Notes: generated by a model not told the origin, from the letters alone. 64,000 nucleotides of DNA from Rhodobacter ferrooxidans (GCF_000176015.1 NZ_ACYY01000006.1:119979-183978); one strand, 5' to 3'; positions 35,907 through 44,441 are shown, counted from the first letter of the stretch. A program made the numbers and translations.

Positions 35907-36890
35907 ATGGATGTTTCAGACCTGGCCCGATCTGTCATCGCCGGTGATCGCCGGGCGCTGGCGCGTGCCATCACCCTGGTGGAAAGCCGTCGCGACGACC
36001 ACCGGGCTGCGGCCCGCAGCCTGCTGGCCGAGGTGCAGGCGGCCGGGCGGCAGGCGCTGCGCATCGGGCTTTCCGGCACGCCGGGGGTGGGCAAATCGAC
36101 GCTGATCGAAAGCCTCGGGCTGCTGCTGACCGCACAGGGGCTGCGGGTGGCGGTGCTGGCGGTCGATCCCTCCTCGGCCCGCTCGGGCGGCTCGATCCTG
36201 GGCGACAAGACCCGGATGGAGCGCCTCAGCCGCGACCCTCTGGCCTTCATCCGGCCCTCGCCCAGCCAGACCCAGCTTGGCGGCGTCGCCCGCCGCTCAC
36301 GCGAGGCGGTGGCGCTGTGCGAGGCGGCGGGGTTCGATGTGGTGCTGATCGAGACGGTGGGGGTCGGGCAGTCCGAAACCATGGTGGCGGAATTGTGCGA
36401 CATCTTCGTGCTGCTGCTGGCCCCGGCAGGCGGCGACGAATTGCAGGGCGTCAAGCGCGGCATCATGGAGATGGCCGACCTGATCCTTGTCAACAAGGCC
36501 GATGGCGATCTGAAACCCGCGGCCCTGCGCACCTGCGCCGATTACGCCGGCGCCTTGCACCTGCTGCGCCGCCGCCCGCAAGACCCGCCGGGCTTTCCCA
36601 AGGCGCTGACCGTCTCGGCCCTGGCCGATACCGGCCTTGCGGAAGCCTGGACCGAGATCCGCAATCTTGCGGCATGGCGGCAGGACCACGGCCATTGGGC
36701 CAACCGCCGCGCGGGTCAGGCCCGCCACTGGTTTTCGGAAGAGGTGCGCCAGGGCCTGCTGGCCGAACTGAACCACGACCCCGCCCGCGCCCGCATGGAA
36801 AACCTCGGTCAGGCCGTCGCCGCAGGTCGCATGACCCCCGACGCCGCCGCCGCCGAGATGCTGGCCGCGCTGGCCCATAGCACTCCCTGA
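35907..36890 (+). CDS. meaB: Methylmalonyl-CoA mutase-associated GTPase MeaB
   Basis: The 327-residue G3E GTPase protects and reactivates adenosylcobalamin-dependent mutases. Motifs: Walker A LSGTPGVGKSTLIESLG, switch region VDPSSARSGGSILGDKTRMERL, DVVLIETVGVGQSE, and the guanine-specificity NKADG. Also annotated ArgK in older records. The methylmalonyl-CoA or ethylmalonyl-CoA mutase it would serve is not in the window. The start gives MDVSDLARSVIAGDRRALARAI, the family N-terminus. It is followed by copy 3 of the 3'-end motif. Confidence 0.94.
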   Translation: MDVSDLARSVIAGDRRALARAITLVESRRDDHRAAARSLLAEVQAAGRQALRIGLSGTPGVGKSTLIESLGLLLTAQGLRVAVLAVDPSSARSGGSILGDKTRMERLSRDPLAFIRPSPSQTQLGGVARRSREAVALCEAAGFDVVLIETVGVGQSETMVAELCDIFVLLLAPAGGDELQGVKRGIMEMADLILVNKADGDLKPAALRTCADYAGALHLLRRRPQDPPGFPKALTVSALADTGLAEAWTEIRNLAAWRQDHGHWANRRAGQARHWFSEEVRQGLLAELNHDPARARMENLGQAVAAGRMTPDAAAAEMLAALAHSTP

Positions 36891-36956
36891 TTTCTCCTTT
36901 GTCCAAATATCCTCGGGGAAGGGGTCCGGGGAGGGGGCAGACAGCCCTCTCCCCGG
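36891..36956 (+). repeat. 3'-end motif copy 3 (hairpin type)
   Basis: TTTCTCCTTTGTCC and AAATATCC begin at the base after the meaB stop; a 13-bp hairpin with one G-U pair follows at 36926-36956 (loop AGACA). The same AGACA loop occurs in copy 7 read on its own strand. Confidence 0.75.
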
Positions 36957-37081
36957 CACGCGCCGCAAACCCGCCGTTCCCCGCTTGACGCCGCCGCCGA
37001 TTGCCCCTAAATCACCCCGATGGAATTCGGCGCACTGCCCCTTGCGGTGCCCCACAGCTTTTAATGACAAGGATCACGACC

Positions 37082-37366
37082 ATGTCGCGCGTCTGCGAAC
37101 TCAGCGGTAAAGGCCCGATGTCTGGCAACACTGTCAGCCATGCCAACAACAAATCCCGTCGGCGCTTTTTGCCGAACCTGAACGAGGTCACGCTGATCTC
37201 CGACGTTCTGGGCCAATCCTTCAAGCTGCGCATCTCGGCGCATGCGCTGCGCTCGGTCGATCACCGCGGCGGTCTGGATGCGTTCCTGGCCAAGGCCAAG
37301 GATGACGAGCTGTCCGACAAGGCTCTGAAAATCAAGAAAGAAATCTCCAAGGTTCAGGCCGCCTGA
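37082..37366 (+). CDS. rpmB: 50S ribosomal protein L28
   Basis: This 94-residue ribosomal protein has the L28 opening [33 protein letters not shown] and the middle [21 protein letters not shown]. It binds 23S rRNA. There is only one cysteine, so it is the zinc-free form. It has AAGGATCA upstream and a clear rho-independent terminator 24 bases after the stop, so it is a single-gene transcript. Confidence 0.98.
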   Translation: MSRVCELSGKGPMSGNTVSHANNKSRRRFLPNLNEVTLISDVLGQSFKLRISAHALRSVDHRGGLDAFLAKAKDDELSDKALKIKKEISKVQAA

Positions 37367-37390
37367 TCCTTCGTCAAGGTTTCTGCAAGC

Positions 37391-37420
37391 AAAGCCCCGC
37401 CCGATCCGGCGGGGCTTTTG
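37391..37420 (+). terminator. Rho-independent terminator of rpmB
   Basis: AAGCCCCGCC pairs with GGCGGGGCTT across a six-base loop, followed by TTTT. It lies 25 bases after the rpmB stop. Confidence 0.9.
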
Positions 37421-37484
37421 CGTCTGTGCCCGCCTGCTGGGATTCCGCTTGGAACTACCCGCGACGCTGGATAAAGTGTCGCAC

Positions 37485-37874
37485 ATGATCGGGTTCAGCG
37501 TATTCCCCAGGCTGTTTCTTGTGCTGGCACTGATGCTGACATCGGTGCCGATGGTGCTGGCGCGTGGGCAGACCGGCCCGACCGAATCCCTGACCATCTG
37601 TTCGGACGCAGGCGACGCGGTGATCACCGTCGATGCCAACGGCAACCCGGTTGCACCCTCGCATTTCTGTCCCGATTGCCTGGCGGCTGTGGCGGTGTTT
37701 CTGCTGCCCGCCGCCTTCAGCCTGCCCGTACCGCTTGTCACCGCAGAGGCAGCCCCTCTGCCGCCGCCGCGCCGGCTGCACGCGCACCATTCCACGCCGC
37801 AATGCGCCCGTGGTCCCCCCTGTCGGTCTGACGTCGCCTTCACACCGAAATCAACTGACAGGAAAATACCATGA
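37485..37874 (+). CDS. Small exported Cys/His protein upstream of a copper chaperone
   Basis: This 129-residue protein has an N-terminal hydrophobic signal (FPRLFLVLALMLTSVPMVLARG), a short body with C-x(n)-HFCPDCLAAVAVFLLP, and a proline/histidine-rich C-terminus (PPPRRLHAHHSTPQCARG) with a further cysteine. It resembles DUF2946-type copper-associated proteins, but the match is by pattern only. It overlaps the PCu(A)C gene by four bases (ATGA), so copper delivery or sensing is the likely context. A TTG at 37449 is a possible longer start; the ATG at 37485 opens the signal peptide. Confidence 0.65.
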   Translation: MIGFSVFPRLFLVLALMLTSVPMVLARGQTGPTESLTICSDAGDAVITVDANGNPVAPSHFCPDCLAAVAVFLLPAAFSLPVPLVTAEAAPLPPPRRLHAHHSTPQCARGPPCRSDVAFTPKSTDRKIP

Positions 37875-38380
37875 CCTACCTCAAATCCCTGCTGACCGCT
37901 GCGGCGGTTGCCTTTGCCGTGCCCGGCTTCACCACCGCTGCCCTGGCGCAGGAAGGCCTGACCATTTCCGACCCCTATGCCATCACCTCCTCGGCCATGG
38001 CGGCCTCGGGGGCCGCGTTCTTTGTGGTGGAAAATCCGACCGCCGACGCCGACCGGCTGCTGTCTGCCGCCTCGGACGTGTCTGATGTCGTGCAGTTGCA
38101 CACCCATATCGAGGATGCCAATGGCGTGATGCAGATGGTCGAAGTCCCCGAAGGCTTCGAAGTGCCGGCGGGCGGCACTCTGGTGCTGAAACGCGGCAGT
38201 CATCACGTGATGTTCATGGGCCTGAAGCAGCCGCTGAAACAGGGCGACATCATCAAGGTGGCGCTGACCTTCGAAAAGGCTGGCGTGATCGAGATCGAGG
38301 TGCCGGTCGATCTGGCCCGCGCTGCCGCCGATGCCGGCATGTCCATGGGCGCCGCCCCGGCGGAAGGCGCCAGCAACTGA
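37871..38380 (+). CDS. PCu(A)C-type periplasmic copper chaperone
   Basis: This 169-residue protein has a signal peptide (SLLTAAAVAFAVPGFTTAALAQ) and the cupredoxin-like PCuAC fold. Copper ligands follow the family pattern: VVQLHTHIEDANGVMQMVEVPEG (H, then M) and RGSHHVMFMGLKQPL (H-x-M). These chaperones deliver Cu(I) to the CuA site of cytochrome c oxidase in the periplasm. It is coupled to the preceding Cys/His protein. The sequence ISDPYAITSSAMAASGAAFFVVEN is typical of the family. Confidence 0.92.
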   Translation: MTYLKSLLTAAAVAFAVPGFTTAALAQEGLTISDPYAITSSAMAASGAAFFVVENPTADADRLLSAASDVSDVVQLHTHIEDANGVMQMVEVPEGFEVPAGGTLVLKRGSHHVMFMGLKQPLKQGDIIKVALTFEKAGVIEIEVPVDLARAAADAGMSMGAAPAEGASN

Positions 38381-38463
38381 GCCCAAACGCCGCCCGCCTG
38401 GAATGTCGGGCGGGCGGCGATTCCGCTCTTGATGGGGCAACGGATCACCTCGCCGCGCGGCAT

Positions 38464-38500
38464 GGAGCCTCCGGCGGGGATATTTTCGAACAGATGAAAA
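38464..38500 (-). repeat. 3'-end motif copy 4 (GCCGGAGGC type)
   Basis: Read on the minus strand: CATCTGTTCG, AAATATCCCC, GCCGGAGGCTCC. It lies 57 bases beyond the stop of the minus-strand gene at 38558 and in the same orientation, the longest spacing of the set. Confidence 0.65.
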
Positions 38501-38557
38501 CCGCGACCGGAAGTGGTCGGCTGCCACGCTTCGATGGACGGCGGCATCAGGCCCGGA

Positions 38558-38872
38558 TCAGCCGGCGCAATAGGCCTCGGCGCTGGCGCCAAAGTTCTTG
38601 TAGCGGTCCCAGAACGCATCATCGCTGGCGGATTTCGACAGCCAGACCTTGTGCGCGGCCTCGGGGTCGGAGAAGAATTTCGCCGCCCGGCGCTGGTCGG
38701 CCCCGCGCAGGGTCTGGTCGGCCACCTGTTGGATACAGGCGCAGACCGCCCGGTTGGCGGCTTGGCGGTCCGAGTTCAGACAGGCCCGCTCGATCGGGCC
38801 GGCCATTGCCGCACTGGCGCCAAGCGACGCAAGACAAACGACCGCTGTCGCGGTCAGGAGTGATTTTTTCAT
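38558..38872 (-). CDS. Small exported cysteine-containing protein, unknown function
   Basis: This 104-residue protein has a signal peptide (SLLTATAVVCLASLGASAAMAGP) and four cysteines in the mature part (ERACLNSDRQAANRAVCACIQQVADQTL, and a terminal AYCAG). The middle DQRRAAKFFSDPEAAHKVWLSKSASDDAFWDRYKNFG is helical. Similar small periplasmic proteins are widespread in Rhodobacterales, with no known function. It converges with the copper-chaperone pair. Confidence 0.85.
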   Translation of the reverse strand: MKKSLLTATAVVCLASLGASAAMAGPIERACLNSDRQAANRAVCACIQQVADQTLRGADQRRAAKFFSDPEAAHKVWLSKSASDDAFWDRYKNFGASAEAYCAG

Positions 38873-39133
38873 CTGCTCTGCCTCTCGCCGGGGGGTAGGA
38901 CGCCCATTGGAGCGCCGCGGACCCGGTCATTTTCTGCGTCCATTATGACGATTCGACGAAGGTTTTTCAATGGTTGAGCGGATTTCCGCGCGTTTGGACC
39001 CATGGCCGCCATCGGCTGTGGCAGCGGGGCAGGCGGCCACCAGATCGGGTAGGGCCGCCACCGATGCCCAGTCATTGCCCGCCACCCCCCGAGTCCGCTT
39101 GACCGCCCAGTGATTCCTGATCATATCCCCCGC

Positions 39134-40933
39134 ATGACCCAGCTTGACCTCATCCGCAATTTCTCGATCGTGGCGCATATCGACCACGGCAAATCCACCT
39201 TGGCGGATCGGTTGATCCAGTCCACCGGCACGGTCAAGGACCGGGACATGAAGGCCCAGCTTCTTGACAGCATGGATATCGAGCGCGAGCGTGGCATCAC
39301 CATCAAGGCCAACACCGTGCGGATCGAATACCCCGCCAAGGATGGCAAGACCTATATCCTGAACCTGATCGACACCCCCGGCCACGTCGATTTCGCCTAT
39401 GAAGTTTCCCGCTCGATGCGCGCCGTCGAAGGCAGCCTGCTGGTGGTCGATGCCTCGCAGGGCGTCGAGGCGCAAACCCTTGCCAACGTCTATCAGGCGC
39501 TGGACGCGGGGCACGAGATCGTGCCGGTGCTGAACAAGATCGACCTGCCCGCCGCCGAACCCGAGCGCATCAAGCAGCAGATCGAGGATGTGATCGGGCT
39601 GGATGCCAAGGACGCCATCCTGATTTCCGCCAAATCCGGCCTTGGAATCCCTGATGTGCTGGAGGCCATCGTGACCCGGCTGCCCGCGCCGAAAGGCGAC
39701 CGCGAGGCCCCCTTGAAGGCCATGCTGGTGGATAGCTGGTATGACGCCTACCTGGGCGTTGTCGTCATGGTGCGGATCATGGACGGCGTGATGAAGAAGG
39801 GCGACCGCATCCGCATGATGCAGACCAATGCGGTTTACGGCATCGACACGCTGGCGGTTCTGAAACCGCAGATGGTCGATATCGCCGAACTGGGGCCGGG
39901 CGAGATTGGCGTGTTCACCGCCAGCATCAAGCAGGTGCGCGACACCCGCGTCGGCGACACCATCACCCATGAACGCAAGGGCTGCGAAACCCCGCTGCCC
40001 GGTTTCAAACCGGCGCAACCGGTGGTGTTCTGCGGGTTGTTCCCGGTCGATGCCGCCGATTTCGAGGCGCTGCGCGATGCCATCGAAAAGCTGTCGCTGA
40101 ACGACGCCTCGTTCAGTTCGGAAATGGAAACCTCCGCCGCCCTTGGCTTCGGCTTCCGCTGCGGCTTCCTTGGCCTGCTGCATCTGGAGGTCATCCGCGA
40201 CCGGCTGGAGCGGGAATATGACCTTGACCTGATCACCACAGCACCTTCGGTGGTGTTCAAGCTGTATATGAAGGATGGCGAGGTGCGCGACCTGCACAAC
40301 CCCGCCGACATGCCCGACCTGACCTTTGTCGACCATATCGAGGAACCGCGGATCAAGGCCACCATCATGGTGCCCGACGACTATCTGGGCGACATCCTGA
40401 AGCTGTGCCAGGACCGCCGCGGCATCCAGCTAGACCTGTCCTACGCCGGATCGCGCGCCATGGTGGTCTATGACCTGCCGCTGGCCGAGGTGGTGTTCGA
40501 CTTCTACGACCGGCTGAAATCGGTCACCAAGGGCTATGCCAGCTTCGATTACACCATCTCCGGCTACCGCGAGGATTTCCTTGTGAAAATGTCGATCCTG
40601 GTGAACGAGGAGCCGGTGGACGCGCTGTCGATGATGGTCCACCGCGACCGCGCCGAGGCGAGGGGCCGCGCCATGGTGGAAAAGCTGAAAGAGCTGATCC
40701 CGCGCCACATGTTCAAGATCCCGATCCAGGCGGCGATTGGTAGCCGGGTGATTGCCCGCGAGACCCTGAGTGCGATGCGCAAGGACGTGACGGCGAAGTG
40801 CTACGGCGGCGACGCCACGCGGAAACGGAAGTTGCTGGACAAGCAGAAGGCCGGGAAAAAGCGGATGCGGCAGTTCGGGAAAGTGGAGATTCCGCAGGAA
40901 GCGTTTATTTCGGCGCTGAAGATGGATGGGTGA
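39134..40933 (+). CDS. lepA: Elongation factor 4 (LepA)
   Basis: This 599-residue translational GTPase back-translocates stalled ribosomes and affects initiation. G motifs: [14 protein letters not shown] (G1), [12 protein letters not shown] (G2), DTPGHVDF (G3), NKIDLP (G4). The LepA-specific C-terminal domain ends [36 protein letters not shown]. The start at 39134 ([20 protein letters not shown]) matches the family better than an ATG at 39110. Confidence 0.97.
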   Translation: MTQLDLIRNFSIVAHIDHGKSTLADRLIQSTGTVKDRDMKAQLLDSMDIERERGITIKANTVRIEYPAKDGKTYILNLIDTPGHVDFAYEVSRSMRAVEGSLLVVDASQGVEAQTLANVYQALDAGHEIVPVLNKIDLPAAEPERIKQQIEDVIGLDAKDAILISAKSGLGIPDVLEAIVTRLPAPKGDREAPLKAMLVDSWYDAYLGVVVMVRIMDGVMKKGDRIRMMQTNAVYGIDTLAVLKPQMVDIAELGPGEIGVFTASIKQVRDTRVGDTITHERKGCETPLPGFKPAQPVVFCGLFPVDAADFEALRDAIEKLSLNDASFSSEMETSAALGFGFRCGFLGLLHLEVIRDRLEREYDLDLITTAPSVVFKLYMKDGEVRDLHNPADMPDLTFVDHIEEPRIKATIMVPDDYLGDILKLCQDRRGIQLDLSYAGSRAMVVYDLPLAEVVFDFYDRLKSVTKGYASFDYTISGYREDFLVKMSILVNEEPVDALSMMVHRDRAEARGRAMVEKLKELIPRHMFKIPIQAAIGSRVIARETLSAMRKDVTAKCYGGDATRKRKLLDKQKAGKKRMRQFGKVEIPQEAFISALKMDG

Positions 40934-41045
40934 CTAGGCATATGCTTAAGGTGCAGGCTTGGGTCGCTTCAATACGGTGGCCACCCCGTCCTTTTAGGCG
41001 GATTTCTAGAAACCAATAGTGTTAAGCCGTCACAGGAAGGCCCAG

Positions 41046-41957
41046 ATGAGTTTAGACCGATTGGGGCCGCAGTATCATCGTGATAACTCCCAGACAGCAA
41101 GAATGCGTTTACATCAATCGTGGTGGCGAAGTGTTCGCCTCGAAGTTGAATGGGGAACAGATAGGAATGGGACACCTTACGGAAACCTCCTAGCCGAAGT
41201 TGACGCGAAGCGCGGACTAAATTTCCTTACCGAATCAATACATCAATGTGCTCTAAGACGCATGAATACCGGACCGGGCGTAGAAGAATTTCGCTGCACG
41301 CGTAACCTTCTTTCGTCTCAGCCAATGGCCTTCAACCTGTTCGGTCCTCTGAGTCAAGATCACGAATTGGCAGCGCGCCTTATGGACCCATTGCTACCCG
41401 GGGGCGCGTCAGAAGCGAACGTCCGCATCGAATGGGCACCTCCGAAGTCACAGCACCTTGCCGATAACACATCGTTCGATGTTGCTGTCAGATACAAGAC
41501 AAGAACCGGAAAGCCGGCGCTTGCCGGCATCGAGACCAAGTTAACAGAGCCATTTTCCCGCAAGACTTATGGATACAAAGATCATCACACTGAAGCCTAC
41601 CAACGTGTCGCAAGAAGCTCGAAGGTATGGCGCGATCCAACGGACGACCGCCTGTCAGATATCAATTGGAACCAAGTGTGGCGAAATCATCTATTGGTGG
41701 AATCAATCCGGCAGAGCGAACCGGGCCTTCTTGGCAGTCAAATCGTAGTGCTTCATCCGCTAGATAAGCGTTGCGCTTCGAATGTTGCAAAATATGTCGA
41801 TTTCCTTTCCGACCCGGGCCAGACATTCCGGTTTCTCACTTTGTCGGACGTTTTGAACACTTGGCGTCCACTTCTGGACGAACCGGACCATCAGCGTTGG
41901 CTCGATGATTTCGAGGATAGATACATCAATCTTTTCCTGAGCGAGAGTTCTTCTTGA
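41046..41957 (+). CDS. PD-(D/E)XK nuclease-like protein (PGN_0703 type)
   Basis: This 303-residue protein has a nuclease core NTSFDVAVRYKTRTGKPALAGIETKLTEPFS: an aspartate, then E-x-K, with K-T-Y-G-Y-K-D-H-H-T-E-A-Y following. The same arrangement defines the PGN_0703-like putative restriction endonucleases. A C-terminal segment NWNQVWRNHLLVESIRQSEPG and FLTLSDVLNTWRPLL is conserved-looking but unassigned. The ATG at 41046 has AGGAAGG at 41034-41040; a GTG at 41019 is possible. G+C is lower than neighbours (line 41461-41520: 31/60). No methyltransferase or other partner sits beside it. Confidence 0.75.
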   Translation: MSLDRLGPQYHRDNSQTARMRLHQSWWRSVRLEVEWGTDRNGTPYGNLLAEVDAKRGLNFLTESIHQCALRRMNTGPGVEEFRCTRNLLSSQPMAFNLFGPLSQDHELAARLMDPLLPGGASEANVRIEWAPPKSQHLADNTSFDVAVRYKTRTGKPALAGIETKLTEPFSRKTYGYKDHHTEAYQRVARSSKVWRDPTDDRLSDINWNQVWRNHLLVESIRQSEPGLLGSQIVVLHPLDKRCASNVAKYVDFLSDPGQTFRFLTLSDVLNTWRPLLDEPDHQRWLDDFEDRYINLFLSESSS

Positions 41958-41965
41958 TCAGCAAG

Positions 41966-42024
41966 CGTAGGGTGGGGTTCCACCCCACCAACACCGCCTC
42001 CCGCGGGGTGAACCCCGCCCTACG
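41966..42024 (+). terminator. Long hairpin after nuclease gene
   Basis: 15-base arms with a single wobble pair enclose 29 bases that also contain a nested GGGG/CCCC helix. It begins eight bases after the nuclease stop. It is probably a terminator or a dispersed palindromic element. Confidence 0.55.
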
Positions 42025-42143
42025 AAAACCCCAAGCGGTCCCCAACACCAACTCCCGCCCGGTCGCTTCCGACCGGGCAGCGCCCGAACCGCCCCCCCCC
42101 CGGGGCGAGCGCTTTACGCCTCCCGGCCCCGGCAGGCGTGCCG

Positions 42144-42211
42144 GGGCGTTCGGGGCTGAAAACGCTCCACTGGAGCGTTTTCGCGGGCCAAGGCCCGCCG
42201 CCCCTCACCCC
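42144..42211 (+). repeat. Dyad repeat copy B
   Basis: GGGCGTTCGG, a perfect 12-bp palindrome at 42158-42182 (arms GAAAACGCTCCA and TGGAGCGTTTTC around one C), then CCTCACCCC. It differs from copy A at the stem bases ACGC/ATGG with matching changes on the other side. Confidence 0.8.
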
Positions 42212-42319
42212 CGCGGTTCGGGCGCTGCCCTCTGTTCGTGCAGACATTTCACCGATGGAGCAGGGGAAATGGAAACGGCGTTAACCTCGCCTTAACCAAG
42301 CCGCGGGCAGAGTGGGGGC

Positions 42320-42622
42320 ATGCGATGGCTCCTCCTCCCCCTTCTCCTCCTGGCGGCCTGCGGCGCGCAGCCGACGCCGACCATGCTCGGCGCCCAGCGG
42401 TTCGAGGCTGTGCGGGGCGGGCATAGTTATGTGGTTTACCAGCGCGAAAGGAAGGTCGAGATCATCCGCCTCGGCTATGCCCGCCGCGGCGAGCACCAGC
42501 AGATTCGCGCTACCATGATCGACCTGATCCAGGAACTCACCGGCTGCCGCCTGGTCGCCTCGACCCTGCAGGGCGACAGCGGCGAGATGCGGGGCCTTGT
42601 CAACTGTCCGCGGGGCGGTTGA
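42320..42622 (+). CDS. Small lipoprotein, unknown function
   Basis: This 100-residue protein has a lipobox (LLLPLLLLAACGAQ, lipidated Cys after LAA) and a compact domain (FEAVRGGHSYVVYQRERKVEIIRLGYARRGEHQQIRATMIDLIQELTGCRL). The cysteines in TGCRL and VNCPRGG could form a disulfide. I do not recognise the family. It converges with and overlaps the next minus-strand gene by 23 bases. Confidence 0.75.
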   Translation: MRWLLLPLLLLAACGAQPTPTMLGAQRFEAVRGGHSYVVYQRERKVEIIRLGYARRGEHQQIRATMIDLIQELTGCRLVASTLQGDSGEMRGLVNCPRGG

Positions 42623-42791
42623 ACACCAAGACCCAAAGCGCATAAGCGCCGAAGCCCGCGAAGATCAGCGCCCAGATCGGGTTGCCCAGCCACACCAGCT
42701 CGAACCCCGCCCAGATGATCGGCACGAGGCCGGTGGCCCAGCGCCGCCAGACCGGCTTGAAGAACGGGTGGTTGGGTTCGATCAACGGCAT
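42600..42791 (-). CDS. Small two-helix membrane protein
   Basis: This 63-residue protein starts MPLIEPNHPFFKPVWRRW and has two membrane helices (ATGLVPIIWAGFELVWLG and PIWALIFAGFGAYALWVLVF). It lies four bases downstream of the formate/nitrite transporter on the same strand and is probably co-transcribed. The function is unknown. Its 3' end overlaps the plus-strand lipoprotein gene by 23 bases. Confidence 0.72.
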   Translation of the reverse strand: MPLIEPNHPFFKPVWRRWATGLVPIIWAGFELVWLGNPIWALIFAGFGAYALWVLVFNRPADS

Positions 42792-42795
42792 CGTG

Positions 42796-43581
42796 TCATT
42801 CCTTTTTGTGGCCCAGATAGGCATAGCGGTAGGCGAGTGCCACGCCCCCCGCGCCGCCGATGATATTCCCGATCGTCACCCAGAAGATGTTCCCGATTGC
42901 CGCACCCGTGGCGACATCGGCTCCGGCCAGAATCCCGACGGGAATCAGATACATGTTGGCGATGGAGTGTTCCAGCCCCAGCAGCACGAAGGTCGATATC
43001 GGCCAGAGGATCGCCAGAATCTTCCCCGCGGTGTCGCGCGCCGAGAAGGTCAGCCAGACCGCAAGGCACACCAGCGCGTTGCACAGGGCGCCGCGTGCCA
43101 GCATCTCGACCGGCGAAAGCGCGGCCTTGGCGCTGGCCACCCGGGCGGCAGTGGCGGCGAACGGCACCTCGGGCGCCAGCAGGCCGGTCGCCCAGAACGC
43201 CGCCGCCAGCCCCAGCGCGCCGATCAGGTTGCCGGCATAGACCACCGACCAGTTGCGCCAAAGCTCGGGCAGGGTGATCTGGCGCTCCACCGCCGCCATC
43301 ACCATCAGCGCGTTGCCGGTGAACAACTCCGCCCCGCCCACGACGCACAGGATCAGCCCCAGCGAGAACGCCATTCCCCCCAGCAGCCGGGTCGGGCCGT
43401 GGCCCGCATCGGCGCCGGTCATCACCATCAGATAGGCCGCCCCGCCAAAGCCGATGAACGCCCCCGCCAGCACCGCCAGCGTCAGCATCTGCCCCAGCGG
43501 CAGCCGCGCCTTGGCGACGCCCGACGAACGGATCATCGCGGCGATCTGCGCAGGCTTGTAGGCGTCATGGTCGCTGTCCAT
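42796..43581 (-). CDS. Formate/nitrite transporter family channel
   Basis: The 261-residue FocA/NirC-type channel has six helices: LTLAVLAGAFIGFGGAAYLMV, LLGGMAFSLGLILCVVGGAELFTGNALMVM, and so on. Family marks are GGAELFTGNALMV, the pore histidine in FVLLGLEHSIANMYLIPVG and GNIFWVTIGNIIGGAGGVAL. It passes formate, nitrite or similar small monovalent anions across the inner membrane. It is co-transcribed with a two-helix protein downstream and is divergent from the monooxygenase-like gene. No formate or nitrite enzymes flank it. Confidence 0.93.
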   Translation of the reverse strand: MDSDHDAYKPAQIAAMIRSSGVAKARLPLGQMLTLAVLAGAFIGFGGAAYLMVMTGADAGHGPTRLLGGMAFSLGLILCVVGGAELFTGNALMVMAAVERQITLPELWRNWSVVYAGNLIGALGLAAAFWATGLLAPEVPFAATAARVASAKAALSPVEMLARGALCNALVCLAVWLTFSARDTAGKILAILWPISTFVLLGLEHSIANMYLIPVGILAGADVATGAAIGNIFWVTIGNIIGGAGGVALAYRYAYLGHKKE

Positions 43582-43704
43582 GGCCGCAAGGATAGGCGCA
43601 ATCGGCGGTTCTGCAAAGCCGCTGCCGCCTTTTGCCGCAAACCGCACCGGGGCCAGGTGATTTTTCCGGCCGCCTGTGGCAGGGTGGGAAAAAAGGAGGG
43701 TCAC

Positions 43705-44022
43705 ATGACCGAAATTTCCAAAGCCTTCGACGGCCAGACCGTTCTGACCACCTTCGAGATGACCCCCGGCACCGCCGCCGACCTGATGGAGGCGCTGCAA
43801 TCGGCCTATGCCGATTTCATCCGGCATCAGCCCGGTTTCATGGGGGCTGGCCTGCACATGAACGACGCGCAGACCCGGATCGCCAACTACTCGAAATGGA
43901 AGCGGCGCGAGGATTTTCAGGCGATGCTGCGCACCCCCGAGATGCGCGAACGCAACCGGGTGATCGCCGGGCTGTGCTCGCGGTTCGAGCCGGTGATGTA
44001 TGAGGTGATCGGGGTCTATTGA
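43705..44022 (+). CDS. Antibiotic-biosynthesis-monooxygenase-like (ABM) protein
   Basis: This 105-residue protein has the dimeric alpha-beta barrel pattern of ABM proteins: VLTTFEMTPGTAADLMEALQSAYADFIRHQPGFMGAGLHMNDAQTRIANYSKWKRREDFQAML. The motif YSKWKRREDF is typical. Members include small quinol or heme-linked oxygenases and many with no known reaction. The start follows AAGGAGG. A secreted protein of unknown function lies 29 bases downstream. Confidence 0.85.
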   Translation: MTEISKAFDGQTVLTTFEMTPGTAADLMEALQSAYADFIRHQPGFMGAGLHMNDAQTRIANYSKWKRREDFQAMLRTPEMRERNRVIAGLCSRFEPVMYEVIGVY

Positions 44023-44051
44023 CGGATCGGTTTTCAACACGGAGAAATCGG

Positions 44052-44438
44052 ATGAAAACGCTTTTGGTTCTTGGGGTTGCGGGGTTTTCCGCTTTGGCCG
44101 CACCGGTGGCCGCGCAGGAATTGATCGGCTCTTATACGGCCTATATCGGCGAGGATGATCTTTACAATTCCAACGGTGTGCGGCTGAACCAGCCTTGGCA
44201 GATTTTGCGGCAGGACCGCGCCAACTATCACCGCTTCGGCATCTCGCAGGGCGGCGATGAATGGGATCCGTTCTTCGGCGACGCCAACAACCGCGCGGCG
44301 ATGGAGCGGATGATCATGGCCGGCGGGGTGGAACCGGCGGCGCGGCGCATCCTGCAACAGGGCGGGGCGACGGTTTATGTCGAGATCTACGGCCACGGGT
44401 CGCGCGGCGACTCGATCCATGTGCTGGTGTCGCGGTAA
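44052..44438 (+). CDS. Exported protein of unknown function
   Basis: This 128-residue protein has a signal peptide (TLLVLGVAGFSALAAPVAAQ) and a mature domain (ELIGSYTAYIGEDDLYNSNGVRLNQPWQILRQDRANYHRFGISQGGDEWDPFFGDANNRAAMERMI). The sequence is well ordered but I cannot name a family. It follows the ABM gene by 29 bases with GGAGAAA before the start, so co-transcription is likely. It converges with YdcF, three bases away. Confidence 0.82.
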   Translation: MKTLLVLGVAGFSALAAPVAAQELIGSYTAYIGEDDLYNSNGVRLNQPWQILRQDRANYHRFGISQGGDEWDPFFGDANNRAAMERMIMAGGVEPAARRILQQGGATVYVEIYGHGSRGDSIHVLVSR

Positions 44439-44441
44439 GGT

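Larger units (their letters stand above)
41958..42319. other. Spacer with large hairpin and dyad repeat
   Basis: This 362-base stretch after the nuclease gene contains no gene I can support. It holds an imperfect hairpin at 41966-42024 (arms CGTAGGGTGGGGTTC and GAACCCCGCCCTACG, one G-U pair, itself containing GGGGTTCCACCCC), dyad-repeat copy B, and further GC-rich inverted sequence. Confidence 0.65.
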
